From Streptomyces sp. BK340 (GTDB lineage Bacteria; Actinomycetota; Actinomycetes; Streptomycetales; Streptomycetaceae): a DNA stretch of 64,000 bases. Both the position numbers and the translations under genes were made by a program. The first letter of the stretch is position 1. Each line of letters begins with the position of its first letter. The DNA is taken from positions 29,858 to 93,857 of the forward strand of contig NZ_VISR01000037.1 of assembly GCF_007827595.1 (NCBI RefSeq), in the 5' to 3' direction. The notes beneath the pieces were generated by a model that saw only the letters and a program-made list of their open reading frames with translations, had not been told where the DNA came from and made no database searches. Positions 1-8,034 of this stretch are shown here, in pieces.

Positions 1-47
1 TCCTGTGGCCACCGGAGATCCGGCTCATCGGCCGGCCCTGACCGTGA

Positions 48-1976
48 TCAAGGGTGGCGTTCGAGACGGAGGGTGGCCGTTTCGGCACGGGAGTGGCGGG
101 TGAGGGTCGCCGCGGTGCCGGAGCCGTGGAGGGTGTAGTCGTACGCGACGGACGCCGGCCGGCACAGCGGGTCCGAGCGTTCCGCGATCACGTGGGCAAC
201 CGTGGTGGCGAACGTGTTCTCGCGGGCGTCCAGCAGGGCCGCCTCCCACTCGCAGTGCCGTCCGCCATGGTCGTCGGAGCCGTGGATGAGGTGCTGCCCC
301 AGTCGCCGGGTACCGACGGTGATGCGCAGGCCGCCGTCGGCGGAGTACCAGTCTCCGCGGGAGGCGAGGGAGACGTAGGTGTCCTCGGAGGCCGGTTCGA
401 GGCCGTAGGACATGCCGCGCGAGTAGACCCAGGAGAGGCCCTGGCCCTCCTCCGCCCTGAGTCTCATGGTGTGCGGCACCCCGCAGATCTCCTTGCCGGA
501 CGAGCCCGTTCCGATCCCGTGCATCCGGAAGTCGCCGAGCACCAGCGTGTTCTCCGACCTGGACCGCACCATCGCCTCGCCGGTGCAGATCGTGTCGCGC
601 GTGGCCGAGACGACGGTGGCGCCCGGCCTGCCCGTCCGAGCGCCCTGGACGAGGTCCAGTCGCATGCTGAGCAGGGGTCCGTCCTCGTCCCTGGTGACTC
701 TCCAGGTGCCGCCGAAGGCGTAGTACCCCGGCGCGCGTTCACGCGGGTGGTCCCCGAGCGCCGACCAGGGGGTCGCGACCAGGGTGGGCAGGACGACGTA
801 CCCGCCGGCCACCACCGACAGCACGGCGAGGACCGGCAGCAGCACGCCCGCCGCCCGCCCGCCGAAGCGGGGGACCCGGGGCGCTGGAGGAGTGCGTATT
901 ACGTGCGGCGGCGCGATGCCCGCCTCCGGGACGTCCAGCGGATCACGCCGCTCCGCCGCCGCAGGTTCTTCCGGGAGGTCCGGCAGCTCCGGGAGATCCG
1001 GGAACTCCGGCAGCTCCGGGAACTCCGGGAAACGAGGAGGCTCCGGGGTCGGCTCCCCGCGATGCGGTGTCTCCGGCAGCGGCTGCGCCGCCACCCGGTC
1101 GAGGCGGGCCAGCAGGGACGCGGGCAGCCAGGCGCCCGCGGGGGCCCGGAGGGTCAGGTCGATCAGTTCCGGGACCGTCGGCCGGTCGTCCGGGTGCTTC
1201 GCCAGGCAGCGCCGGACGAGATCCGCGATCACCTCGGGTACGCCGGTCAGGTCCGGTTCCTCGTAAGCGATCCGGAACAGCTGCGCGTGCAGCCCGCCCT
1301 CACCCGCTCCCTGGAAGGGGGAACGGCCCGTGGCCGCGTAGGCCAGGACGCTGCCGAGGGAGAACACGTCACCGGCCGGGGTGACCCGTTCGCCCCTGAC
1401 CTGCTCCGGGGACATGAACTCCGGTGTGCCGACGAGGGTTCCGGTGCCGGTGAGGGAGGAGTCGACGGTGGCGTCCAGGACTTGGGAGACCCCGAAGTCG
1501 ATGACCCGGGGTCCGTCGACGGTGAGCAGGATGTTGGACGGCTTCAGGTCGCGGTGGACGAGACCGGCGCCGTGGATGGCGTCCAGGGCCTGCGCGAGCC
1601 GGTGCGCCAGGACGTGCGCGGAGGCCGAGGGCAGGGCGCCGAAGTCGCCGCGCACGACGGCCCGCAGGGTGGGTCCGGGCACGTACTCCGTTGCCACCCA
1701 GGGCTGTTCGGCATCCGTGTCGGCGTCCAGCACCCGCGCTGTCCAAGCCCCGCTCACCCGCCGCGCCGCGGCCACCTCCCGGGTGAACCGCCGCCGGAAC
1801 TCACTCTGTTCGGCGTCGGGGTCGGTGCGGATCAGCTTCACCGCGACCGTCGTCGCGCCGGGACCGGCGTCCGCCTCCCGCGCGAGATAGACCCGGCCCA
1901 TGCCGCCCGCCCCGAGCCGGGACAGCAGACGGTAGGGGCCGATACGGGCCGGGTCGTCGGGAGCCAGAGACTGCAT
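48..1976 (-). CDS. Membrane-anchored Ser/Thr protein kinase
   Basis: A 642-residue Hanks-type kinase. The glycine loop LGAGGMGRVY lies at about 21-30, the ATP-binding Lys near 47, the catalytic HRDLKPSN at 141-148 and DFG at 160-162, so the kinase should be active. After the domain (to about 275) comes a linker of about 100 residues rich in Pro and Glu, with tandem FPE/LPE/LPD triplets encoded by a degenerate 9-bp DNA repeat (about 970-1035). One membrane segment follows at about 376-398. The exported C-terminal half is beta-rich, begins with a GTW motif and contains four or more Cys; there are no PASTA repeats. The domain layout matches the kinase at 11180-13210, so the two look like paralogues. 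ATG start at 1976 has only a weak GGGATGA as ribosome site. The ligand is unknown. Confidence 0.93.
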   Translation of the reverse strand: MQSLAPDDPARIGPYRLLSRLGAGGMGRVYLAREADAGPGATTVAVKLIRTDPDAEQSEFRRRFTREVAAARRVSGAWTARVLDADTDAEQPWVATEYVPGPTLRAVVRGDFGALPSASAHVLAHRLAQALDAIHGAGLVHRDLKPSNILLTVDGPRVIDFGVSQVLDATVDSSLTGTGTLVGTPEFMSPEQVRGERVTPAGDVFSLGSVLAYAATGRSPFQGAGEGGLHAQLFRIAYEEPDLTGVPEVIADLVRRCLAKHPDDRPTVPELIDLTLRAPAGAWLPASLLARLDRVAAQPLPETPHRGEPTPEPPRFPEFPELPEFPDLPELPDLPEEPAAAERRDPLDVPEAGIAPPHVIRTPPAPRVPRFGGRAAGVLLPVLAVLSVVAGGYVVLPTLVATPWSALGDHPRERAPGYYAFGGTWRVTRDEDGPLLSMRLDLVQGARTGRPGATVVSATRDTICTGEAMVRSRSENTLVLGDFRMHGIGTGSSGKEICGVPHTMRLRAEEGQGLSWVYSRGMSYGLEPASEDTYVSLASRGDWYSADGGLRITVGTRRLGQHLIHGSDDHGGRHCEWEAALLDARENTFATTVAHVIAERSDPLCRPASVAYDYTLHGSGTAATLTRHSRAETATLRLERHP

Positions 1977-2056
1977 GGTTCGCGATCATCCCAGAAATTG
2001 ACCCGGCCACGGCGAGCCCCTGGCTCCGGGCCGCCGCGTCCAGGTCCGGCCTGCTG

Positions 2057-2365
2057 TCAGTCCCGCAGCCTGAGCGGTGTGCCCAGCCGGATACGGGTGA
2101 CGCAGGGCAGGTCCTGGTGGTACTCGGTGGTGCCCTGGCGGTACCGGTAGCGGCAGCCGTCCAGGTCGCCGTGGACGGTGTCGGTCACCTTGATACGGGC
2201 AAGGTAGTAGACGTCCGTCACGCGGTGCGGCCGCACCCGGACCGGGCGGCCCGCGTGGTCGCGGGCCCGCTCGATCTCGCCGGCGTCGGCACCGGTGAGG
2301 GAGACGCCCATCGCGTGCCCCTCGGTGCCGTTGCCGCTGACGGCCTTGTACTCCAGGATCTTCAC
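2057..2365 (-). CDS. Hypothetical protein, possibly truncated
   Basis: A 102-residue ORF from a GTG at 2365. I do not recognise the family. It has no signal peptide or membrane segment and is mixed in composition (KILEYKAV, DVYYLARIKV, TRIRLGTPL). The same frame stays open for about 24 codons upstream of the GTG without an ATG/GTG/TTG and then meets a TGA, and the Shine-Dalgarno is poor, so this may be the 3' part of a decayed gene or start at an unusual codon. It lies between the kinase and the divergent 5'-nucleotidase. Codon bias at third positions is typical of the genome, which supports coding. Confidence 0.5.
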   Translation of the reverse strand: MKILEYKAVSGNGTEGHAMGVSLTGADAGEIERARDHAGRPVRVRPHRVTDVYYLARIKVTDTVHGDLDGCRYRYRQGTTEYHQDLPCVTRIRLGTPLRLRD

Positions 2366-2478
2366 GCCCGCCGGGACCCGGGTGATCGCGGCGTCGAGCA
2401 GGGGGAGCGGTTTCTCCGCACGAACTTTGCCGCGTCATCGACAGAAGTAGACCGTTCATTGGTCAACCACTCCAGAAA

Positions 2479-2500
2479 ATGACCGGGACATGACCTGTTT
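2479..2500 (-). promoter_or_regulatory. PHO-box-like 11-bp direct repeat
   Basis: ATGACC occurs at 2479 and again at 2490, exactly 11 bp apart. Read on the minus strand this gives two GGTCAT units, close to the G(G/T)TCA core of PhoP direct-repeat units in Streptomyces. It lies about 110 bp upstream of the 5'-nucleotidase start, a gene type often under phosphate control. Binding by PhoP is an inference. Confidence 0.35.
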
Positions 2501-2606
2501 CTGGTTCTCCGGACGTGAGGGTGCCGAAAGCATCTACGCGGGTAGCCCCCGCGCGGCGCGCGTACCCGTACCTCCTCCACTCCAGCCCTCCTCCAGGAGC
2601 CTCCTC

Positions 2607-4424
2607 ATGCCCCTCAGCCCCATGAACCGCCGGGATTTCGTGAAGAAGTCGGCCGTCACCGGTGCGGCGGTCGCCGCCACGGGGACCGTCGCCGCGGCGC
2701 CCGCCCAGGCGGCCGGGCTGCAGCCCGAAAAGACGCCCCGCACCTGGTCGTTCTCCATCCTGGGCACCACCGACCTGCACAGCCACGTCTTCGACTGGGA
2801 CTACTACAAGGACGCCGCCTACACCGACAAGGCGGGCAACTCCGTGGGTGTCGCCCGGGTGGCCACCCTCATCAAGCAGCAGCGGGAGGCGAAGGGCGAG
2901 CACCGCACCCTCCTGGTCGACGCCGGCGACATCATCCAGGGCACCTCCCTGGCCTACTACTTCGCCCGTGTCGACCCGATCACCGGCACCGACGGCAAGC
3001 GCGGCCCCAAGCACCCGATGGCCGTCGCCATGAACCACATGCGCTACGACGCCGCCGCCCTCGGCAACCACGAGTTCAACTACGGCATCGACACGCTGCG
3101 CAAGTTCGAGAGCCAGTGTCACTTCCCGCTGCTCGGCGCCAACGCGCTGGACGCGAAGACGCTGCGCCCCGCCTTCCAGCCGTACACCGTGAAGCGGATC
3201 TGTGTGCCGGGCGCCCCCGACATCAAGGTCGGCATCCTGGGCCTCACCAACCCCGGTATCGCGCTGTGGGACAAGGACAACGTCAGCGGCAGGATGGTGT
3301 TCCCGGGCCTGGTCGAGCAGGCGAAGAAGTACGTGCCGCGGATGCGTGCGCTCGGCTGTGACGTGGTGTTCCTGACGGACCACTCGGGCCTGGACGGCTC
3401 CTCGTCCTGGGGCGACTCGCTCCCGTACGTCGAGAACGCCTCGAACCTGGTGGCCGAGCAGGTGCCGGGCATCGACGCGATCCTGGTGGGCCACACGCAC
3501 GTCGAGGTGCCCTCGTACACGGTGAAGAACGCGGAGACCGGCGAGGAGGTCCTCCTCTCCGAGCCGTACTGCTGGGGCTACCGCCTGAGCGTCTTCGACT
3601 TCGAACTCGAACTCCACCACGGCCAGTGGAAGGTGACGGGCAAGACGGCGCAGACCCTCAACCCGAAGGACGTGGACGAGGACCCGGAGATCAAGAAGCT
3701 CCTGGAGGCCGACCACGAGCTGGTCGTGAAGTACGTGAACACGACGGTCGGCACCTGCACGCAGGACCTCTCCGCGGCCGAGTCCTGCTGGAAGGACGTG
3801 CCGATCATGGACTTCATCCACAAGGTCCAGATGGAGACGGTGAAGGCCGGGCTCTCGGCGTCGGACGCGGCGCTCCCGCTGATCTCGGTCGCCGCGCCCT
3901 TCAGCCGCACGGCCGACATCCCGCAGGGCAGCGTCACGATCAAGGACATCGCCGGGCTCTACATCTACGACAACACCCTGTACGGCAAGAAGCTGACGGG
4001 TGCCCAGCTCAGGGACTACCTGGAGTTCGGGGCGAAGTACTACTACCAGGTCCCGGCCGGCACGAAGGTCGACACCGCGACCCTCACCAACGCCAACAAG
4101 TTCTGGGACTACATGTACGACACGGCGGCGGGCGTCGACTACGAGATCGACATCGCGCAGGCCGAGGGCTCCCGGATCAAGAACCTCACCTACAACGGGG
4201 CCCCGGTCGCCGACGACCAGGTCTTCGTCGTCGCGGTCAACAACTACCGGGCGAACGGCGGTTCCGGCTACCCGCACATCGCCACGGCGCCGATCGCCTA
4301 CAGCTCCACCAACGAGATCCGTCAGCTGATGATCGACTACGTGACGGCGAAGAAGGCGCTCGACCCGGCGGACTTCGCGGTCACCAACTGGAAGCTGACG
4401 CAGGCCGGAACCCCGGTGTTCTGA
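2607..4424 (+). CDS. Tat-exported 5'-nucleotidase / metallophosphatase
   Basis: A 605-residue bifunctional nucleotidase of the UshA/CpdB type that would remove phosphate from extracellular nucleotides or nucleotide sugars. The N-terminus carries a twin-arginine signal (NRRDFVKK at 6-13, hydrophobic core, then APAQA), so it is exported folded. The metallophosphoesterase domain shows the metal-binding blocks TDLHSH, DAGD, GNHEFNYG and GHTHVE in order. The C-terminal 5'-nucleotidase domain holds substrate-binding elements such as the NNYRANGG segment. The frame extends upstream to 2490, but ATG 2607 has a good AGGAG at 2594-2600 and places the Tat motif properly. A PHO-like repeat lies upstream. 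A nucleotidase of this kind commonly supplies phosphate or salvage nucleosides. Confidence 0.93.
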   Translation: MPLSPMNRRDFVKKSAVTGAAVAATGTVAAAPAQAAGLQPEKTPRTWSFSILGTTDLHSHVFDWDYYKDAAYTDKAGNSVGVARVATLIKQQREAKGEHRTLLVDAGDIIQGTSLAYYFARVDPITGTDGKRGPKHPMAVAMNHMRYDAAALGNHEFNYGIDTLRKFESQCHFPLLGANALDAKTLRPAFQPYTVKRICVPGAPDIKVGILGLTNPGIALWDKDNVSGRMVFPGLVEQAKKYVPRMRALGCDVVFLTDHSGLDGSSSWGDSLPYVENASNLVAEQVPGIDAILVGHTHVEVPSYTVKNAETGEEVLLSEPYCWGYRLSVFDFELELHHGQWKVTGKTAQTLNPKDVDEDPEIKKLLEADHELVVKYVNTTVGTCTQDLSAAESCWKDVPIMDFIHKVQMETVKAGLSASDAALPLISVAAPFSRTADIPQGSVTIKDIAGLYIYDNTLYGKKLTGAQLRDYLEFGAKYYYQVPAGTKVDTATLTNANKFWDYMYDTAAGVDYEIDIAQAEGSRIKNLTYNGAPVADDQVFVVAVNNYRANGGSGYPHIATAPIAYSSTNEIRQLMIDYVTAKKALDPADFAVTNWKLTQAGTPVF

Positions 4425-4455
4425 GATGAACGTCCGATCCCTGGGCGGCGTCGTA

Positions 4456-4492
4456 GTGGTGTTCCGTGCTGAAGGCGTTCAGCGCACACCAC
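4456..4492. terminator. Hairpin just before the lipoprotein ribosome site
   Basis: Outer arms GTGGTGT (4456-4462) and ACACCAC (4486-4492) enclose inner arms GCTGAA (4468-4473) and TTCAGC (4478-4483). The stem ends one base before the AAGGAG of the next gene at 4494-4499. It may terminate the nucleotidase transcript or fold in the leader of the lipoprotein mRNA; the sequence does not decide. Confidence 0.5.
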
Positions 4493-4508
4493 GAAGGAGA
4501 CCTGTCCA

Positions 4509-4967
4509 GTGATCCGGATCCGAACCGTCGTCATCGGTCTGGCCGTCGGAACCCTCGCCCTCTCCGCCTGCGGCGGCGAAGGGCCCGCCGAGGGGGACCG
4601 CGGCCAGACCGCCGCCGAGTGGGTCGCCTGCTCGACGACGATGGTCGTCGGCGACGTGGCCTCGGTGAGCCCGTCCGCCCGTCACAAGGGCCGCATCTCG
4701 GTGACGGTGGAGGCCACGGAATGGCTCAAACCGGTCCGGGGGGAGCGGCGGATCACCCTCGATGTCGTCGACCCGGGCGCGACGGACACGCCGCGGCAGG
4801 TGAAGCCCGGGCAGCATCTGCTCATCGCCGTTCCCGAGCGCGACAGCCTGGAACCGGGTGTCTTCCGGGGCGATCAGCTGCGGCTGGAGCGAGCCCGCAT
4901 CAAGAAGGCTCTGCCCGCCTCCGAGACCACCAAGTGCCCGTACCCGTGGGCGAGTTCGAGTTCCTGA
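4509..4967 (+). CDS. Small secreted lipoprotein
   Basis: A 152-residue protein starting at GTG 4509, 9 bases after AAGGAG. The signal peptide ends in the lipobox LSAC (Cys 20), so the protein should be lipid-anchored on the outer face of the membrane. The mature part is a single beta-rich domain (AAEWVACSTTMVVGDVA, then RISVTVEATEWLKP). The arrangement, a TA-x-x-WV opening followed by alternating beta strands and a W-containing strand, resembles the secreted protein at 5712-6476, so both may share a fold. No catalytic motif is visible. It is the first of three genes for exported proteins that lie head to tail; function unknown. Confidence 0.85.
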   Translation: MIRIRTVVIGLAVGTLALSACGGEGPAEGDRGQTAAEWVACSTTMVVGDVASVSPSARHKGRISVTVEATEWLKPVRGERRITLDVVDPGATDTPRQVKPGQHLLIAVPERDSLEPGVFRGDQLRLERARIKKALPASETTKCPYPWASSSS

Positions 4968-5052
4968 TGTTCCGCATGTGAATGTTGCTTGCGGAAGCCG
5001 GGCCGGCGCTGCCTAATGGGCATGCACCTGGCAACTTCCAACGGGGGAAACA

Positions 5053-5700
5053 TTGACGCGTGCCACGATGCGCCATGCCGGCCGGGCGGCCGGCGTGATC
5101 GCCTTCGCCGTAGGAGCCCTGTTCGCCACGGCTCCCTCCAGCCCCGCCGACGACGCCGACGCCGAAGCGGCGCGGTCCGTCGACAACATGATCCCGACCA
5201 GCCACTACGACGTCCCGTGCCGCAAGGGCATCCTCTGCCAGACCGACAACGCCACCCTCACGTACTACATGGACTCCGGCGGCAGCAACGCGCTGGAGTC
5301 CGACGACAAGGCCGCCGTCAGGTCCGTGCTGAACAACGAGTACGCGCCCACCGACCTCTCGGTCAGCTACGACTCCACGCCGTCCTGGTCCGGTGACGCC
5401 GAGACGGACATCTACTACAGCGAGGGAACGGTCTCCGGCAGCGACAACGGCTTCACCTACTGCGAGAACCCCGCCCCGGGTGTCTACAAGTGCGACCAGC
5501 AGTACGTGAAGATCGAGCCGGGCCACTGGTCCTCCGGTCTGGTCTGCCACGAGACCGGGCATGCCGTCGGCTTCGTCCACGGTGAGGACGCCTCTCCCGT
5601 CGTGGGCATGCAGGACTCCCGCCTGGGCTGCATGAAGAAGTCCGTCGGCTCGGAAGGGCTCGGCAGCAACCAGGTGCGCAACATCAACAACACGTACTGA
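5053..5700 (+). CDS. Secreted zinc metalloprotease-like protein
   Basis: A 215-residue exported protein with the extended zinc motif HETGHAVGFVH near 174-184. It has all three metal-ligand histidines and the catalytic Glu of metzincin-type proteases. A signal peptide covers about residues 1-35 (RHAGRAAGVIAFAVGALFA). At least four Cys in the mature domain suggest disulphides. The usual Met-turn is not obvious; GCMKK after the motif is a candidate. Start: TTG 5053 has a GGGGGAAA ribosome site at correct distance; an in-frame ATG at 5068 is the alternative. It lies 11 bases ahead of the next secreted protein and 85 after the lipoprotein, so the three probably work together, perhaps with the flanking proteins as partners or inhibitors (inference). 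Confidence 0.85.
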   Translation: MTRATMRHAGRAAGVIAFAVGALFATAPSSPADDADAEAARSVDNMIPTSHYDVPCRKGILCQTDNATLTYYMDSGGSNALESDDKAAVRSVLNNEYAPTDLSVSYDSTPSWSGDAETDIYYSEGTVSGSDNGFTYCENPAPGVYKCDQQYVKIEPGHWSSGLVCHETGHAVGFVHGEDASPVVGMQDSRLGCMKKSVGSEGLGSNQVRNINNTY

Positions 5701-5711
5701 CGGGGGCCAGG

Positions 5712-6476
5712 ATGAACAGAAGGACAGGCATCGCCGTCGGTACCACCGCCGCACTCGCCGTGACCGCGCTGTCCGTGGTCGCCGCGACCCACGGCGGGTC
5801 CGCCGGCCACGACCGGGCCGAGGACCAGGGGGTCATCCTCGCCGAGGGCAACGACCGCTACCCCTCCAGGACCGCCCGGGACTGGGTGACCTACGCGGAC
5901 CACGCCGTCGTCGTCACCGCCGTCGACGACCGGGCCGTCGAGCCGGACACCGGTGACCCCGACAACCCCGAGGGCGAATCGGGCCCGATCATGCGCAAGG
6001 TCACCCTGCGCGTCGACAAGGTGCTCTGGTCCAAGGACAAGCCCGCCCACGCGGCACCCTCGACGTTCCAGTGGGACGCCTTCGGCTGGCACCAGGCCGA
6101 GGACGGCGGGCGCGTGGAGATGTCCGGGGCGCACGAGCCCCGCATCGAGCCCGGCCACACCTACGTCATGGCCCTGCAGTGGCAGGCACCGCGCTGCCCG
6201 GCCGGGGACGAACCGATCCCCGGCGAGTGGCGGGGCCTGGGGGGCGAGTCCTCCACGATCCCTTACGACCACGAGGTGCTGGGGCAGGGCGAGTTCGAGG
6301 GCGAGACCCAGAGCGGGGCCTCTGCCGAGGAGTCCGCCCTCCCGTCGGCCGACCCCAACTTCGGGCTCCGCGACGAGCTGGCGGGCCAGAAGGCGGACGC
6401 GCTCGCCGCCAAGCTCAGTCAGACGACGCCGGGTACGCCTGAGTCGGCGGAGCCTGCGGCTGACCCCTGCGAGTGA
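5712..6476 (+). CDS. Hypothetical secreted or anchored protein
   Basis: A 254-residue protein with an N-terminal hydrophobic segment (about 7-27, TAALAVTALSVVAA) after NRR, i.e. an uncleaved anchor or a signal peptide. The exported domain begins with ARDWVTYADHAVVVTAVDD and looks like a longer relative of the lipoprotein at 4509-4967. The C-terminal third is acidic and low in complexity (EESALPSADP). It follows the metalloprotease by 11 bases, so co-transcription is likely. The 3' end overlaps the end of the convergent DUF397 gene by 58 bases. No enzyme motif seen; function unknown. Confidence 0.85.
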   Translation: MNRRTGIAVGTTAALAVTALSVVAATHGGSAGHDRAEDQGVILAEGNDRYPSRTARDWVTYADHAVVVTAVDDRAVEPDTGDPDNPEGESGPIMRKVTLRVDKVLWSKDKPAHAAPSTFQWDAFGWHQAEDGGRVEMSGAHEPRIEPGHTYVMALQWQAPRCPAGDEPIPGEWRGLGGESSTIPYDHEVLGQGEFEGETQSGASAEESALPSADPNFGLRDELAGQKADALAAKLSQTTPGTPESAEPAADPCE

Positions 6477-6640
6477 CTTAGGAAGCCGGCCCAGGCTGTG
6501 GGGGAGACCGACAGCCTGGGGCCGGTGGGGTTCTTGGAGTCGCGGATGTGGATGGTGTGGGGGCAGGTGGCTACTTCGACGCAGTCGCCGCCGCTGGCAT
6601 TGCTGTAGCTCGACTTGAACCACTGCAAGGTGCTCGTCAT
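6419..6640 (-). CDS. DUF397 domain protein
   Basis: A 73-residue small protein with the DUF397 signature: WFKSSYSNASGGDCVEVA, then HIRDSKNPTGPRLSVSP and an AWAGF block. Such proteins are encoded almost always next to an XRE regulator with DUF5753, as here. The ATG at 6640 overlaps the stop of that regulator by four bases (ATGA), so the two are translationally coupled. It ends inside the 3' end of the convergent gene at 5712-6476. In Streptomyces such pairs resemble toxin-antitoxin-like or developmental regulators (BldB/WhiJ-type systems). Its own activity is unknown. Confidence 0.88.
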   Translation of the reverse strand: MTSTLQWFKSSYSNASGGDCVEVATCPHTIHIRDSKNPTGPRLSVSPTAWAGFLSHSQGSAAGSADSGVPGVV

Positions 6641-7476
6641 GTCCGCTCTTCTCCTGCCAACTTCCGGATGAGGCTTAGCGAGTCGTCCGGGCTCAGAGCC
6701 TGTGTGCGGATCTTTGCATACCGGTGGTTGAGGAGCGCGACCTTTGTGGGGTCGCTGACCAGGAGGCTTTCTTCCTCGACTTCCAGGTAGACCACGCGAT
6801 GGTGTTCCTTGGTCTCCACCAGCACCATGTCGCCGTGGGCTCCCGCGTGACCTCCCCGCAACCCTCGGTCCATCGGGACGACTTGGATGCTGACATTGTC
6901 CCTCTCTGCGTCCTCTGCCAGCGACTGCAATTGTCCGTGTAGGACCTCCTGGCTGCCGAACGGTCGCCGTAGTGCGGACTCGTCGAGAATCAGCTCGATC
7001 ATGGCCGGAGGGTCCCTGTAGAACAGGGCCCGTCGGGCGACCCGCGCCTCCACCAGCTCGTCCACCTTCGAGTCGGCGAGCTTGGGAAACCCACCGCCGA
7101 TCAGAGCCCTCGCGTACTCCGGAGTCTGGAAGAGACCTGCGACCTGGTACGTCTGATACGACGACAGCGTCACCGCCTCCGCCTCCATCAGCGCGAAGTT
7201 CTTGAACTGCGGCGGGTACTTGTCGAGCAGCATGAACTTCCGCGCCTTCTCGAAGACCCCGAGTCCGCCCCCGATCTGCTCCTCCAGTGCCACCAGCATC
7301 TTGTCGCTCGCGGGCTGCGCACAAGTCTCCATCGCGCTGATTGCGGAGCCGGTGTAGCCGATCCGCTTGCCCAACTCGTCCTGTGTCAGCTTCTGCTGCT
7401 CGCGCAGTGCTTTCGCGAGGGCGGCCACGAGATGTGCCGTGCCGCCTGCCTCCACCTTGTTCTCAGCCCGCGCCAT
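6637..7476 (-). CDS. XRE-family regulator with DUF5753
   Basis: A 279-residue DNA-binding protein. Residues about 15-70 form a helix-turn-helix of the XRE/Cro type (LREQQKLTQDELGKRIGY, GSAISAMET). The rest is the DUF5753 sensor domain, with marks such as SSYQTYQVAGLFQTPEYARAL, RRALFYR and VYLE near the middle and end. This WhiJ-like family controls development or antibiotic genes in Streptomyces. ATG at 7476 follows a G-rich GGGGGTGA. The stop overlaps the DUF397 gene start, so the two proteins are probably made together. Its divergent neighbour starts 126 bases away, and the shared intergenic region may hold its operator. Confidence 0.92.
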   Translation of the reverse strand: MARAENKVEAGGTAHLVAALAKALREQQKLTQDELGKRIGYTGSAISAMETCAQPASDKMLVALEEQIGGGLGVFEKARKFMLLDKYPPQFKNFALMEAEAVTLSSYQTYQVAGLFQTPEYARALIGGGFPKLADSKVDELVEARVARRALFYRDPPAMIELILDESALRRPFGSQEVLHGQLQSLAEDAERDNVSIQVVPMDRGLRGGHAGAHGDMVLVETKEHHRVVYLEVEEESLLVSDPTKVALLNHRYAKIRTQALSPDDSLSLIRKLAGEERT

Positions 7477-7602
7477 GTGCGGTCACCCCCGGACTCAACC
7501 GAACTCAACCGGTCATCGATACTCCGCGTCGACTCCCGACCGTTCCGAATGGTCGACGGAGAGTCATGGATGAAGGTAGCGGCCGCCACTGACACTGGTC
7601 GC

Positions 7603-8034
7603 ATGAATACGCAAAGTCACCCCGCCCTGGAATGGATTCCCGCCACCGGCATTCAACTCCGCAAGGCGGGGGTCCAATTCGACGCCGTACGGCTCGACGG
7701 GGACCACGGGCGGGCGGTCGCCGACCGGCTCGCGCGGATGACCGGGGGTGATCCGGGGCCCGTGGTGGAGTCCGGAAGCGGGCGGCGCTGCGTCTACTTC
7801 CTCGTCGCCGCCGGCAGCACCGCCCACCACAGCTGGCCGGAGGAGGTGACCCGGCTGACGAGTGGCCCGTACCGGGTCTGCTACATCCCGGTGCCCGCGC
7901 TGGAGGGCATGACCTGGCCGCTGGCCTGGCGCTATCCGCCCACCGCGCCCGGCCGGCTCGTGCACACCCTGTTGCTGCGCACGGCTCTCCAGGACTCGGT
8001 CGACGACGTCGGCGTCGTCGGCCGCGTCAGCTGA
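7603..8034 (+). CDS. Hypothetical protein, distantly primase-polymerase-like
   Basis: A 143-residue protein if it starts at ATG 7603; the frame stays open upstream and ATG 7570 is an alternative. It contains GPVVESGSGRRCVYFLV and SGPYRVCYIPVPALEG. This pattern reminds me of the small Streptomyces proteins called bifunctional DNA primase/polymerase that often lie beside XRE-DUF397 genes, but the catalytic acidic residues are not evident, so the assignment is weak. It is divergent from the XRE regulator, and its 3' end overlaps the end of the opposite-strand gene by 8 bases. Confidence 0.7.
   Translation: MNTQSHPALEWIPATGIQLRKAGVQFDAVRLDGDHGRAVADRLARMTGGDPGPVVESGSGRRCVYFLVAAGSTAHHSWPEEVTRLTSGPYRVCYIPVPALEGMTWPLAWRYPPTAPGRLVHTLLLRTALQDSVDDVGVVGRVS

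Noticed and set aside
54..2150. Long open frame antisense to the first kinase
   Set aside because: High-GC shadow frame; the minus-strand kinase has full motif support and this frame has none.
2463..4277. 604-codon frame antisense to the 5'-nucleotidase
   Set aside because: Low-complexity Val/Arg/Gly product, typical antisense artefact of biased codons.
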